Shown here in pieces: positions 9,372 to 17,678 of a stretch of DNA of 52,520 nucleotides (positions are counted from its first letter, which is position 1; each line of letters starts with the position of its first letter). The stretch is from Pedosphaera sp. (lineage in GTDB: Bacteria > Verrucomicrobiota > Verrucomicrobiia > Limisphaerales > DSYF01): the NCBI GenBank assembly GCA_017853715.1, contig JAFMIZ010000009.1:1-52520 (forward strand). Direction: 5' to 3'. The notes below the pieces were generated by a model. That model did not search any database and had not been told where the DNA came from. It saw only the letters and a list, made by a program, of their open reading frames with translations. The position numbers and the translations under genes were made by a program.

Positions 9372-9716
9372 TTAGGACTCGGACGACTCCGAGCCCTCGA
9401 CGATCTCAGCGATGGCACCCTTGGTGAATTCCAGCTTGGTGTCACCTGCCGTGCGGACGGTCACCGCCTTGTCCTTCACATTGACGACGGTTCCAATGAT
9501 GCCGGAATTGGTCACCACGCGGTCACCAGATTTCAATTTGGTGAGCATCTGCGCGTGCTGCTTGGCTTTCTTTTGCTGCGGGCGGATCAGCACGAACCAA
9601 AAGACGACCATCAGAAGAATCAAGGGAACGAAGCTGGCCAGCGGCGAAGCCGTCTTGCCATCCGCCGTTTGTTGCGGTGCCATCGCGATGATCGGGGTCA
9701 GAGAATAGATAGACAT
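9372..9716 (-). CDS. yajC: Preprotein translocase subunit YajC
   Basis: YajC is a small inner-membrane partner of SecDF. The 114 residues contain one membrane helix (FVPLILLMVVFWFVLIRPQQ) followed by the family hallmark RPQQKKAKQHAQML, then the cytoplasmic segment LKSGDRVVTNSGIIGTV, and a Glu/Ser-rich tail. It is the first gene of the minus-strand run reaching to the tRNA. The ATG at 9716 is used; another ATG at 9683 would also keep the membrane helix. The position immediately before secDF agrees with the conserved yajC-secD-secF order. Confidence 0.95.
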   Translation of the reverse strand: MSIYSLTPIIAMAPQQTADGKTASPLASFVPLILLMVVFWFVLIRPQQKKAKQHAQMLTKLKSGDRVVTNSGIIGTVVNVKDKAVTVRTAGDTKLEFTKGAIAEIVEGSESSES

Positions 9717-9969
9717 GGTTTAGTCAAATTTGAGCAGCCCACTCTATGCAGAATGTCCCTTTTGGCAAGCGTATTGACCGGGAACGAACCGCCGAACACC
9801 CGCAAAACGGGGGATGTTTCGCCACCCTCCTCACTCAGGCAATCCCCCCAATGCTCGAAAACAGCATTTTTGACGGCGATGGGAACAGCACGACAACAAG
9901 GAGGATCGACAGTGGAAGGTCCACTCACCGGCTTCGCAAAGCTTGAATTGTTGCCCCGCTCCGCCAACG
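9717..9969. promoter_or_regulatory. Divergent intergenic region yajC / M20 dipeptidase
   Basis: This 253-bp gap separates divergently transcribed genes and must hold promoters for both. On the minus strand a TTGCCA and a TAGAGT lie 16 nt apart about 40 nt before the yajC ATG, a weak match to a sigma70-type promoter. No RNA gene, convincing small ORF or strong inverted repeat was seen. Confidence 0.3.
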
Positions 9970-11355
9970 ATGAACCCCATGAAGGCTGTTCTTGATTATC
10001 TGAAAGCGAACCGCATACGAAACGTGGACGAGCTGTGCGAATACCTGCGCTTCCCGAGCGTGTCCGCGCAATCCAAACATGCGCCCGACATGAAAGCATG
10101 CGGCGAGTGGCTCGTGCGCCATTGCCAACGCATCGGATTGAGAGCAGACCTCGTGACCACGCAGGGACACCCCCTCGTGCTGGCCACGACACGGAACCCC
10201 AAGTCGGCTGCCAAGAACCGCAAGCACTTCGTGGTTTACGGTCACTACGACGTGCAACCAGCCGAGCCTTTTGAGCTCTGGACGACCCCCCCGTTTGAAC
10301 CAAGGCTGGAGGGCAGCAGACTTTTTGCGCGTGGCGCTTCCGACAACAAGGGCCAGAACTTCGCGCATCTTAAAGCTGTCGAAGCCTATGTGAAGACGGG
10401 CACTCCCCTGCCCTGCGATTTGACGTTCGTGATTGAAGGCGAAGAGGAAGTCGGCAGCAAGAGTCTGCCCGCATTCCTGAAAGCCCGGAAAAAGGAACTG
10501 GCGTGCGATGCATTCGTGGTCTCCGACACCGGCATGCCCGCCAAGGGAGTTCCTGCGCTGACTTACGGGTTGCGAGGCATCGCCGCATTTGAAGTGACGC
10601 TGCACGGCCCCAGCCGCGACTTGCACTCGGGCGTGTTCGGCGGTTCGATCGAGAACCCGGCGATGGCGCTCTGCAAATTGATCGCGCAACTACGTGATGG
10701 CCAAGGACGCATAAATATTCCGGGTTTCTACGATGACGTCACTCCCTTGACCGCCTACGAGCGCAAGCAAATGGCGCGGCTTCCATTCAAGGAAGCATCC
10801 TATCGAAAAATGCTTGGCGTGCCGAAGTTGTTTGGAGAGCGCGGTTATACCTTCACCGAACAACGTTCCGCCCGGCCAACGCTGGAGATCAACGGACTCA
10901 CGAGCGGTTATCAAGGTGAAGGCAGCAAGACCATAGTGCCCGCGTGGGCCCGCGCCAAACTGACCATTCGCCTGGCGCCCGACCAAAATCCGAAGCGGGT
11001 CATGCAACTGGTCCTCAAACACCTGAAGCGTCTTTGCCCGCCCACGGTGCGACTGGAGATCACTGCGGGCCACGGCGCGGAACCCTATGTGGTGTCACCC
11101 GAAGGCACCCAAGCTCAGGCAGCCTTGCGAGCGTTGCGTGCTGCGTTTGGCAAAGAGCCCGTGCTGTTGCGCGAAGGCGGTTCCATTCCGATAGTGAATG
11201 AGTTCAAACGCATCCTCGGCGTGGACACGCTATTGCTTGGGCTGGGATTGCCCGACGACAACGTTCACTCCCCGAATGAGAAGTTCGAGCTGGATTGCTT
11301 CGAGAAAGGCCAGCGCATGTCGGCGCTCCTTTGGCAGGAATTATCTGCGGCTTGA
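9970..11355 (+). CDS. M20 family dipeptidase
   Basis: A 461-residue zinc peptidase of the M20 (PepV/CNDP dipeptidase-like) family, expected to hydrolyse short peptides. The di-zinc site is complete: VVYGHYDVQP (His and a catalytic Asp), GASDNKGQ (bridging Asp), IEGEEEVGS (catalytic Glu and ligand Glu), VVSDTGMP (Asp ligand) and the late VHSPNEKF (His ligand). The dimerisation lid starts at LRGIAAFEVTLHGPSRDLH. No signal peptide is seen, so it is probably cytoplasmic. The start is ATG 9970 (or ATG 9979); the frame opens at 9943 but that has less support. It converges with the metzincin gene, with only 2 bp between the stop codons. Confidence 0.93.
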   Translation: MNPMKAVLDYLKANRIRNVDELCEYLRFPSVSAQSKHAPDMKACGEWLVRHCQRIGLRADLVTTQGHPLVLATTRNPKSAAKNRKHFVVYGHYDVQPAEPFELWTTPPFEPRLEGSRLFARGASDNKGQNFAHLKAVEAYVKTGTPLPCDLTFVIEGEEEVGSKSLPAFLKARKKELACDAFVVSDTGMPAKGVPALTYGLRGIAAFEVTLHGPSRDLHSGVFGGSIENPAMALCKLIAQLRDGQGRINIPGFYDDVTPLTAYERKQMARLPFKEASYRKMLGVPKLFGERGYTFTEQRSARPTLEINGLTSGYQGEGSKTIVPAWARAKLTIRLAPDQNPKRVMQLVLKHLKRLCPPTVRLEITAGHGAEPYVVSPEGTQAQAALRALRAAFGKEPVLLREGGSIPIVNEFKRILGVDTLLLGLGLPDDNVHSPNEKFELDCFEKGQRMSALLWQELSAA

Positions 11356-11357
11356 AT

Positions 11358-14300
11358 TCAAGGTTTCTGAACCTGCAAGCGGAAGTAGCCGGCTGGGACA
11401 GACGGGTTGAAGCGATTTGTGAACGGCTCCACCGGGGCGACGAGGTTGGTGGCACCGGGCAGCGGCGCGTACGCGCCCCACGCGTGCTCCGCCGACCATA
11501 GGGAATAAACCCGGCCCGCCACCGCATCCCAGGTCAACACCAGCCCCGAGCCATCGGAAAGCGATTTCATCCGCAGCACCAGGCGGCTAGCCGGATTGGT
11601 GGGATCGAGACCGGCGATATAGGACTGCCAGAACGGATAACCGTTGGCACCGAGAGCGTTCACGGCGTTCTCGAAGTCGTCGGTGACGCCGTATTGCGCG
11701 AGCCACCAGAGGGGCGTGGGATGATTGGTGGTGAGGATTTCCGCGAACACGGCCTGCGCGACGAAATTGGTTTCGAGCATGAGCGCGAAGGGGTTGTTGG
11801 TGCCGGAAATGCCGCCGGTCCATTCATCGAACGCAAAATAGGTGGCGGGCGTGGCGAGCAATTCAAGCGGTGTGCCGACAAGGTAGGTGCCGTTGCTCGG
11901 CGTCACGCTGCCCCACGCGGGGTGGTTGACCGAGAGCAGCAAGTTGGCAGTGGCGGGCGGCGCTTCGACGGTGAGGCTGACGGCGCGCGTGGTGTTGCCC
12001 GTGCCGCTGGTGGTGTTGGTGAAGCTGACGGTGTCGCTGTAGTTGCCCGGGGTGAGGCTGTCAGCAGCATTGTTTAGGGAAACCGTAACGGTGGTGGTGA
12101 CGCCCGTGGCGAGGCTGCCGCTGGTGGCACTCAGGCTAACCCAATCCATCGTCTTGCTCGCGTTCCAGTGCAGTGTCGAGCCCCCGGAATTAGTCAGCGT
12201 GTAGATGAGGGAGGACGGCGTGAAAGGTCCGCCCGCCGTGCCCGAAGAAACCAAGTTGCCGAGGGGCAGCACGCCGAGCACGCCCGGGGTGGCCGTGCTG
12301 ATGGCGACGCCGAAGGTGCCGAGGTTCGTCTGCGCGATGGCATTGTTCAACGTGTCGGTAACAGCGCCCGCGAGCAGCGTGAGGGTGTAGGTGCCGTTGT
12401 CGGCGGCGTCCCAGGCGCCTCCGGGCGCGGGGATGGAGTAACTGCCTGTCATCGGCGAGCCGTCGTCCGCGAGGTCCGCGCCGGCGAATTCGACGAGGTT
12501 GGAAAAGTTGTTGGGGCCGGTGACGAGCAAATTGCTGGAGTTCAGGCTGGAGAGTTTTACGGCGGTGGCGTCGGTGTAGGTGACGCTGCACGAATGACTG
12601 GGTGAACCACCAAGGGCGATGTTCGCCACGCTGAGGCTGGGCACGGGCGGGTCGGTATCGAGCGCGCCGCCGGCCAGAACTTCCACGTCGTCCATATTCC
12701 AGCCGATGGCGGCAGGACGTCCTCCAGAGCCACCAGAACTGAGCGCCCAGCGCAGTTGCAGCGACGAACTGCCCGCGACGCCGGCTGGCAGCGCGTACTG
12801 CACCAGTTGCCAGGAGCTGTCGGAAATGTTCGCGCCACCCGAGGACCAGACGTTGAGCCAGTTCGCGCCGTTGGTGGAGGCCTGGATGAGGGCGGAGTCA
12901 ATGCTGCGCAAGCCAAGCCAGCGGCGGAAGCGCAGCGTGAGCGAGGAACTGCCGGCGGCGTTGATAAGCGGGGTGGTGGCGTATTTCACGGTGAGGCCGT
13001 TCGGGTAATTGCCGCTGAGGTTGTAACCGACGATCGAGGTGCCGGTGTAGCCGCCGGACGGGCCGCTGCTGCCGTAGTTGGGCGTGCCGTATTGCCAGTC
13101 GGGCTGCAGAGTCCAACCCGGATTGGCCGACATTTTTGCGGAATAAACCACCACCGGCACAGCGACGTTAAACTGGCCGAGCTGCCCGGCAGCCACGTAC
13201 GCGCCCTCCGTATCCGCCACTTGGTTGCTGCGCATGAACACCGTGTAGAGGCCATTGTCGGCAGGCAACCAGTTGCCGCCGCCGGACGGCGTGACGGCGT
13301 AGGTGGCGGTGCGCGGCGTGCCGTTGCCGGCGTTGTTGACGGAGACGAATTGCACGAGCTGGTCGTAGCCGTTCGGACCGGTGACGCGGAGGTCGTTGCC
13401 GTCAATGGTGGCGACATTGATGCCCACGTTGTCAGAGTAGGTGACGGTGAATTGCTTCGTTGCCTGCCCGACCTCGGTGAGATCGGTGGCGGACAACTCG
13501 GCGAGCGGCGGGATGACCAACCCGCTCGGGTCGGTGACGAAGCCGCTGATGAAATACTGGCCGATGCTGCCGTAACTTGTGTAGCCAGTTGGTGAGGACG
13601 ATAGCGGACTTCCCGCCCCGCTATTCTTGATGAGCAGGTAGTATTTGCCCGCTGAAAGATTGGTTTGGATGGCAGCGGAAGTGACCGACTCGCCGTTATT
13701 GGTCAGGATCAATGCTCCCGAATCGCTAAGCAGTTCGAGGCTGACATCCAGATTTCCGCCCAAGGTGTAAGCTGTGGGCATAGCCCACGGTTTAACCGTG
13801 AGGCTGACCGGCCCACTGCCAGTGATGAACGAAAACATGTCCGTATCACCATTGCGCTCAATCACCCCTTTGTTTGCAACATTCGCGTTCGCGGGGTCAT
13901 TCTCCGGCGTAGTGCAGACGATGTTTGTCCCGTTGGTGATTACCATGGCCCGCGCGCTCACCAAGGAACTGCCGATGTCATCAGCACGATAGGTCAACTT
14001 CCCCGCGATGGTGCTCAAATCATCTTCCGCGTTGTTCGCCTGATGATACTCACCCTTACTCCACTGGCTGACGTTTTGATAGTAGCCGGTCCCCATAATC
14101 GGAGCCCACGACGTTTCTCCGCTGCCGTGCCCGCCGTAATAGCCCAAGCTGCAGGTTGAACAACCATCGTGACCCAACCCCATGTTGTGGCCGATTTCGT
14201 GTGAAACAGCTTCAGCGATGAACGACTCTTCACTCGGCCCAAGGTTGTTGAAGTAGATCCAACCTGGCCGATAGATGGCATAATCGCTACGCGCAAACAC

Positions 14301-15032
14301 ATTCACGTAAGCCACACCACCCGCACTCGAAGCTGGGTTCGGCAGATTGTTGGCGTCCGTGCTGCGGGTGATCAAAGCGTGAGCTGTGCGGGTAGTGAAC
14401 GTTGGCGGTCGCTCCGTGGTCACATCCACGTTGAAGGGCGCATAGTCCTCAGCCACCCGCTGCCAGATGCGCTTGATGGCTGTCTGCTCAGCATCGCTAA
14501 AAGTCGTGTAGTCACCGTCTATTGTAAATGCCGTCGCATTGAAAACCGTCCGATTGGAGAGCGTGTTCCATTGCGTGCCGGACACATTCTCACCCGAGAA
14601 ATTCAAATAGAGGATGTTCGCCGAGCCGGGGCGACTGTGAAAAATCAGGTTTGTGGGGAATGGGCTGAGCGGGACCGCGGCTTCCGATACGACCGGCCCG
14701 CCGGAAGTGCTCGAACCTGAGGCTGTGGAAAAACCGCACGCAAAGTAAACACCTCCTGCAGGATCAACGTGCAGCGATTCCAGATCTGCTTCCGCAAATT
14801 GAATCCCCGCCAGCCAGGCGCGCGCGCGATCCCGCGCCTCGGGCGGCAAGCTCTCGATTTCGGATCGAAAACGTCCGGGCAGAAGCTGGGCTTCATGGGT
14901 GAAGCTTCCGCGCAAAAAAAAAGCCGGCGTTCCGGCGGCCGCAACTTGGCCCAAAGCAGACGGTGCCGCCGCTGCGAGGGCCCACGTGGCGACCAGAAGA
15001 ATCCAAAAGTTCCTTCGAAGGCTGCGTCTCAT
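11358..15032 (-). CDS. Large secreted multidomain metzincin (reprolysin-like) metalloprotease
   Basis: A 1224-residue exported protein. A signal peptide (FWILLVATWALAAAAPSALG) is followed by a propeptide-like stretch and a metzincin catalytic domain with SHEIGHNMGLGHDG (zinc site HExxHxxGxxH, about residues 277-290) and a candidate Met-turn in WAPIMGTGYY. Downstream are two Ig-like repeats sharing ...LLVTGPNNF / DLRVTGPNGY segments, a jelly-roll-like module between them (GWNMDDVEVL), a BACON-like domain (GGSTLHWNASKTMDWVSLS), an InlB-type repeat (FDEWTGGISGTNNPFALM) and a C-terminal LWWLAQYGVTDDFEN ... WQSYIAGLDPTNPASRL module. The TTG at 15038 is in frame, but ATG 15032 gives the better signal peptide. 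A likely extracellular degradative enzyme; substrate unknown. Confidence 0.88.
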   Translation of the reverse strand: MRRSLRRNFWILLVATWALAAAAPSALGQVAAAGTPAFFLRGSFTHEAQLLPGRFRSEIESLPPEARDRARAWLAGIQFAEADLESLHVDPAGGVYFACGFSTASGSSTSGGPVVSEAAVPLSPFPTNLIFHSRPGSANILYLNFSGENVSGTQWNTLSNRTVFNATAFTIDGDYTTFSDAEQTAIKRIWQRVAEDYAPFNVDVTTERPPTFTTRTAHALITRSTDANNLPNPASSAGGVAYVNVFARSDYAIYRPGWIYFNNLGPSEESFIAEAVSHEIGHNMGLGHDGCSTCSLGYYGGHGSGETSWAPIMGTGYYQNVSQWSKGEYHQANNAEDDLSTIAGKLTYRADDIGSSLVSARAMVITNGTNIVCTTPENDPANANVANKGVIERNGDTDMFSFITGSGPVSLTVKPWAMPTAYTLGGNLDVSLELLSDSGALILTNNGESVTSAAIQTNLSAGKYYLLIKNSGAGSPLSSSPTGYTSYGSIGQYFISGFVTDPSGLVIPPLAELSATDLTEVGQATKQFTVTYSDNVGINVATIDGNDLRVTGPNGYDQLVQFVSVNNAGNGTPRTATYAVTPSGGGNWLPADNGLYTVFMRSNQVADTEGAYVAAGQLGQFNVAVPVVVYSAKMSANPGWTLQPDWQYGTPNYGSSGPSGGYTGTSIVGYNLSGNYPNGLTVKYATTPLINAAGSSSLTLRFRRWLGLRSIDSALIQASTNGANWLNVWSSGGANISDSSWQLVQYALPAGVAGSSSLQLRWALSSGGSGGRPAAIGWNMDDVEVLAGGALDTDPPVPSLSVANIALGGSPSHSCSVTYTDATAVKLSSLNSSNLLVTGPNNFSNLVEFAGADLADDGSPMTGSYSIPAPGGAWDAADNGTYTLTLLAGAVTDTLNNAIAQTNLGTFGVAISTATPGVLGVLPLGNLVSSGTAGGPFTPSSLIYTLTNSGGSTLHWNASKTMDWVSLSATSGSLATGVTTTVTVSLNNAADSLTPGNYSDTVSFTNTTSGTGNTTRAVSLTVEAPPATANLLLSVNHPAWGSVTPSNGTYLVGTPLELLATPATYFAFDEWTGGISGTNNPFALMLETNFVAQAVFAEILTTNHPTPLWWLAQYGVTDDFENAVNALGANGYPFWQSYIAGLDPTNPASRLVLRMKSLSDGSGLVLTWDAVAGRVYSLWSAEHAWGAYAPLPGATNLVAPVEPFTNRFNPSVPAGYFRLQVQKP

Positions 15033-15202
15033 GCACAAATAGAAAGGCTCGGTTCACTGGCCATGCTGGTGCAATGCGCCCTGCTGAGGTGGGGAATTAG
15101 CTGTGTGCTCATCTGATTGGCGCGATTGCGCCAAGTTACGCAAAGAACTTGAAATGGCAACTTCCGGGCCAATCTCAGCTTTGACTGTGGCCCGCCAAGC
15201 AA

Positions 15203-15227
15203 ACAGGGCGCGGATACCGCGCCCTGT
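15203..15227 (-). terminator. Rho-independent-like terminator after peroxiredoxin gene
   Basis: A perfect 11-bp inverted repeat (ACAGGGCGCGG / CCGCGCCCTGT) with a 3-nt loop lies 27 nt past the stop of the peroxiredoxin gene ending at 15254. On the minus strand it is followed by TTTGCTTGG, a short T-rich stretch. Confidence 0.7.
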
Positions 15228-15253
15228 CCGTTGGTTCTTTGCTAAATGAGGGC

Positions 15254-15733
15254 TCAGCTCAGCTTCGCCAACGTCGCCTTGATGGCTTCAAAGTTGGGCA
15301 AATCCTTGGGCGTGGGCGTCTGCTCGGCGTATTGAATGACGCCCGCCGTGTCCACCACGAACGCCGCCCGAGCCGAAGTATCGCCCACACCCGCCAGCAT
15401 GGGGAAAACCACATCGTAAGCCTTGGTGGTGACCTTGTTCAAGTCACTCGCCAGCGTGATGCCAATCTTGTGCTGAGTGGCCCAGGCCTCCTGCGCGAAC
15501 GGACTGTCCACGCTGATGGCGATAACTTCGGCATTCATTCCCGCGTAAGCGGAGAGACCGGCCGTCACGTCGCACATCTCGGTGGTGCAGACGCTGGTGT
15601 AAGCCAGCGGGAAGAAGAGTATGACCGTATTCTTCTTGCCGAAGTTGTTCGAGAGCTTCACGTCCACGAGGCCGGATGCGTTCTTGGACTTGAGGGTGAA
15701 ATCGGGAGCTTTAGTTCCAACTGCTAGTGCCAT
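15254..15733 (-). CDS. Peroxiredoxin (AhpC/TSA-type thiol peroxidase)
   Basis: A 159-residue thiol peroxidase that should reduce hydrogen peroxide or organic hydroperoxides. The active-site loop reads FFPLAYTSVCTTEMCD: the peroxidatic Cys is in SVCTTE, with the conserved Thr four residues earlier. A second Cys five residues later (EMC) may act in resolution. A further conserved segment is ISVDSPFAQEAW. Length and N-terminus (ALAVGTKAPDFTL) agree with the AhpE/BCP-like branch. It is monocistronic: a clear hairpin terminator follows, and over 800 bp without an intact gene lies upstream. Confidence 0.9.
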   Translation of the reverse strand: MALAVGTKAPDFTLKSKNASGLVDVKLSNNFGKKNTVILFFPLAYTSVCTTEMCDVTAGLSAYAGMNAEVIAISVDSPFAQEAWATQHKIGITLASDLNKVTTKAYDVVFPMLAGVGDTSARAAFVVDTAGVIQYAEQTPTPKDLPNFEAIKATLAKLS

Positions 15734-15868
15734 AATGGTTCTTTCTGGTTTAGATGTTTTGTTTGAGTAAACGAGTGTAATTGATAAACAACCCTGTCAG
15801 CCCTGTCAAACGCCGGTCCATGATTCCTGCAAAAACTCGTTACCAAGATGGCAGGCCATTGTAACTAA

Positions 15869-16177
15869 CGCCGCCACCGAACCTCGAGTTTCTCCTACGC
15901 ATGCAATCGAGAGAAACTTGCCGTTAAATCAGTTGCCACCACATATCCGGACTTCCACAGCCTGCCCGAAGGGAACAAGCAGGTACTCCTGTATTGGAGG
16001 ACTATTTCTTCATCAAGGCCCGTGCCGCAAATCAGTGTCCGAACCGTAGCGCAGGGAGTTCAGTTGGGCGGGCCCGGATTCACCGCGAGTCACCCTCGGT
16101 TGGCCAATCTGAGGGTAAACGCGAATCATTATTTGAACCCCAAAATCCATTGCAGCCAGCAACTCGAAAACAAATAA
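15869..16177 (+). pseudogene. Possible decayed gene fragment (first of two)
   Basis: In the 15734-16551 gap, a plus-strand frame reads YPDFHSLPEGNKQVLLY up to about 15992. The neighbouring frame then continues plausibly as EDYFFIKARAANQ from about 15997, so a one-base change would join them. Neither frame has a good start or continues as protein-like sequence. I do not recognise the family. The reading rests only on amino-acid texture, so treat it as a candidate relic. Confidence 0.3.
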
Positions 16178-16184
16178 CTGACGT

Positions 16185-16438
16185 GTGAGCGCCCAAGACA
16201 AAATACCCGAGCCTCAGACTACGCCGCCCCGGTTGCCAATCCCCCGCGCAAGAAACATCGCTGGCCCATGCGGGTGTTCGGCACGTTTTTCACACTTGTG
16301 TTGGTCATCGTGACCGCCGCCGCAAGACTCGCCGTTCGCCGCCGGGTTAATGATTCGCGCCAAGACCGATTCAGTCTGGCACTGCAAAAGGCTAGGAAAC
16401 CGAAGGCGGTCCACGGAGATTTTACCGTGTTTGGCTGA
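16185..16438 (+). pseudogene. Possible decayed gene for a small membrane protein (second of two)
   Basis: From GTG 16185 one frame reads SAQDKIPEPQTTPPR, a Pro-rich N-terminus. The adjacent frame then continues as PPRKKHRWPMRVFGTFFTLV with a following hydrophobic run, that is, a basic stretch and one membrane segment, and ends at TGA 16438 after a basic tail. Joining them needs a shift around 16220-16245. The frame from ATG 16268 alone would give 56 residues. No RBS is visible. It could be a broken membrane-anchored gene or a chance reading. The rest of 15734-16551 shows nothing else convincing. Confidence 0.35.
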
Positions 16439-16512
16439 AGCATTCCCAAAGCCTTGCCGGGCGGGTTGAACAGCGAAAGCTCCCTCGCCAATCTCATGGG
16501 ACAAACCAACGA

Positions 16513-16546
16513 CAACTCCGCTGGAGCACACTGCCCAGCGGAGTTG
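16513..16546 (-). terminator. Terminator-like hairpin after bcp-type gene
   Basis: A perfect 12-bp inverted repeat (CAACTCCGCTGG / CCAGCGGAGTTG) with a 10-nt loop begins 5 nt past the stop codon of the peroxiredoxin gene ending at 16552. The minus strand continues TCGTTGGTTTGTCC, only weakly T-rich. Confidence 0.65.
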
Positions 16547-16551
16547 ACATG

Positions 16552-17025
16552 TCATAAAGCGGCAAGCACTTCATCCGCATGCTCCTCTGGCTTCACCTTG
16601 GGCCAGATCTTTTTGATGCGACCATCGGGACCAATGAGAAACGTCACGCGATGAGTGCCCATGTATTTGCGGCCCATGAAAACTTTCTCGCCCCACACGC
16701 CGTAGGCTTCGACAATCTTTTTGTCCTCATCGGCCAGCAGAGCGAACGGAAGTTTGAACTTTTCCACAAACTTGTCATGGGACTTCACCGGGTCGGTGCT
16801 GACACCCAACACCATGGCACCCTTCTTCTTGAAGGCCGCGAAACCATCGCGGAAGGCGCAGGCCTCCTTGGTGCAACCGGGCGTGTCGTCTTTGGGGTAG
16901 AAATAGAGCACGACGTGTTTGCCCTTCAGTTCAGCGAGCGACAGGGTGCCGCCGCCGTTGGTGGCAGCTTTGAATGCAGGGGCTTTGTCCCCTTCCTTGA
17001 GTGTGAGTTCTGGTTCTTTGGCCAT
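16552..17025 (-). CDS. bcp: Thioredoxin-dependent peroxiredoxin (BCP/PrxQ type)
   Basis: A 157-residue bacterioferritin-comigratory-type peroxiredoxin. The active-site segment YFYPKDDTPGCTKEACAFRD has the peroxidatic Cys (GCTKE) and the resolving Cys five residues later, the PrxQ pattern. Other family segments are GVSTDPVKSHDKF and PFALLADEDKKIVEAYGVW. The frame is open upstream to 17193, but ATG 17025 (MAKEPELTLKEGDKAPAF) gives the normal family N-terminus and avoids running into pgsA. It is the second thiol peroxidase within 1.8 kb; the two are not close copies. Confidence 0.94.
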   Translation of the reverse strand: MAKEPELTLKEGDKAPAFKAATNGGGTLSLAELKGKHVVLYFYPKDDTPGCTKEACAFRDGFAAFKKKGAMVLGVSTDPVKSHDKFVEKFKLPFALLADEDKKIVEAYGVWGEKVFMGRKYMGTHRVTFLIGPDGRIKKIWPKVKPEEHADEVLAAL

Positions 17026-17081
17026 AAAAAACGGCGAACCATCGCGCAGGTTTGCCTGAAGCGCAAGTGACAGAAAACTGC

Positions 17082-17669
17082 TCAGTCCCGCTTCTGTTCG
17101 GAAGGCAGGCTCGATGGATGCGCGCCCAGTTGTTTCATCCCATCGAAGACATACCAGACGCCCGAGACCGCCGTGCAGATGGCCGCACCCCACGTGACGT
17201 AAGTCAGCACGACATCATACCACTTGAGTAGAATCCACAGGACAGAGGCCATTTGCAGCACGGTAGACACTTTTCCCGCCATGCGCGGACGCACCTTGAC
17301 CTTGCCGACAATCAGTTGAATCACCACGAGGCCTGTCAGCACCACCAAGTCGCGGCCGATGACTGTCACGGTCAGCCACAGCGGCATGCGCTCCAGATAC
17401 GGGCTGTTATCGAAGCTCAACACGATCACGCCGGAGACCAGCAACAATTTATCAGCCAGCGGGTCGAGAAGCGTGCCCAGTTCACTGATCTGGTTGTAAT
17501 GCCGGGCGATGTACCCGTCCACGCCGTCGCAGATGGAAGCCACGGCAAAACACAACAACCCAGCGATCCGATAGCCCTCTTCCCCGGTGCGAACGTAATA
17601 TAGAACCGCTCCCACAAAGAACGGGATCAAGAGAATCCGCAGGATGGTAACTTTGTTCGCTGTCGTCAT
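17082..17669 (-). CDS. pgsA: CDP-alcohol phosphatidyltransferase (PgsA-like)
   Basis: A 195-residue membrane enzyme of the CDP-alcohol phosphatidyltransferase family, most likely the synthase that makes phosphatidylglycerol phosphate from CDP-diacylglycerol and glycerol 3-phosphate. The catalytic signature DGxxAR...GxxxDxxxD is visible as CDGVDGYIARHYNQISELG followed by TLLDPLADK. The N-terminus ANKVTILRILLIPFF is typical of PgsA. About five membrane segments are apparent. It follows gltX by 9 nt and precedes bcp on the same strand. The exact alcohol substrate is inferred from similarity of the N-terminus. Confidence 0.88.
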   Translation of the reverse strand: MTTANKVTILRILLIPFFVGAVLYYVRTGEEGYRIAGLLCFAVASICDGVDGYIARHYNQISELGTLLDPLADKLLLVSGVIVLSFDNSPYLERMPLWLTVTVIGRDLVVLTGLVVIQLIVGKVKVRPRMAGKVSTVLQMASVLWILLKWYDVVLTYVTWGAAICTAVSGVWYVFDGMKQLGAHPSSLPSEQKRD

Positions 17670-17678
17670 GACTGTGGC

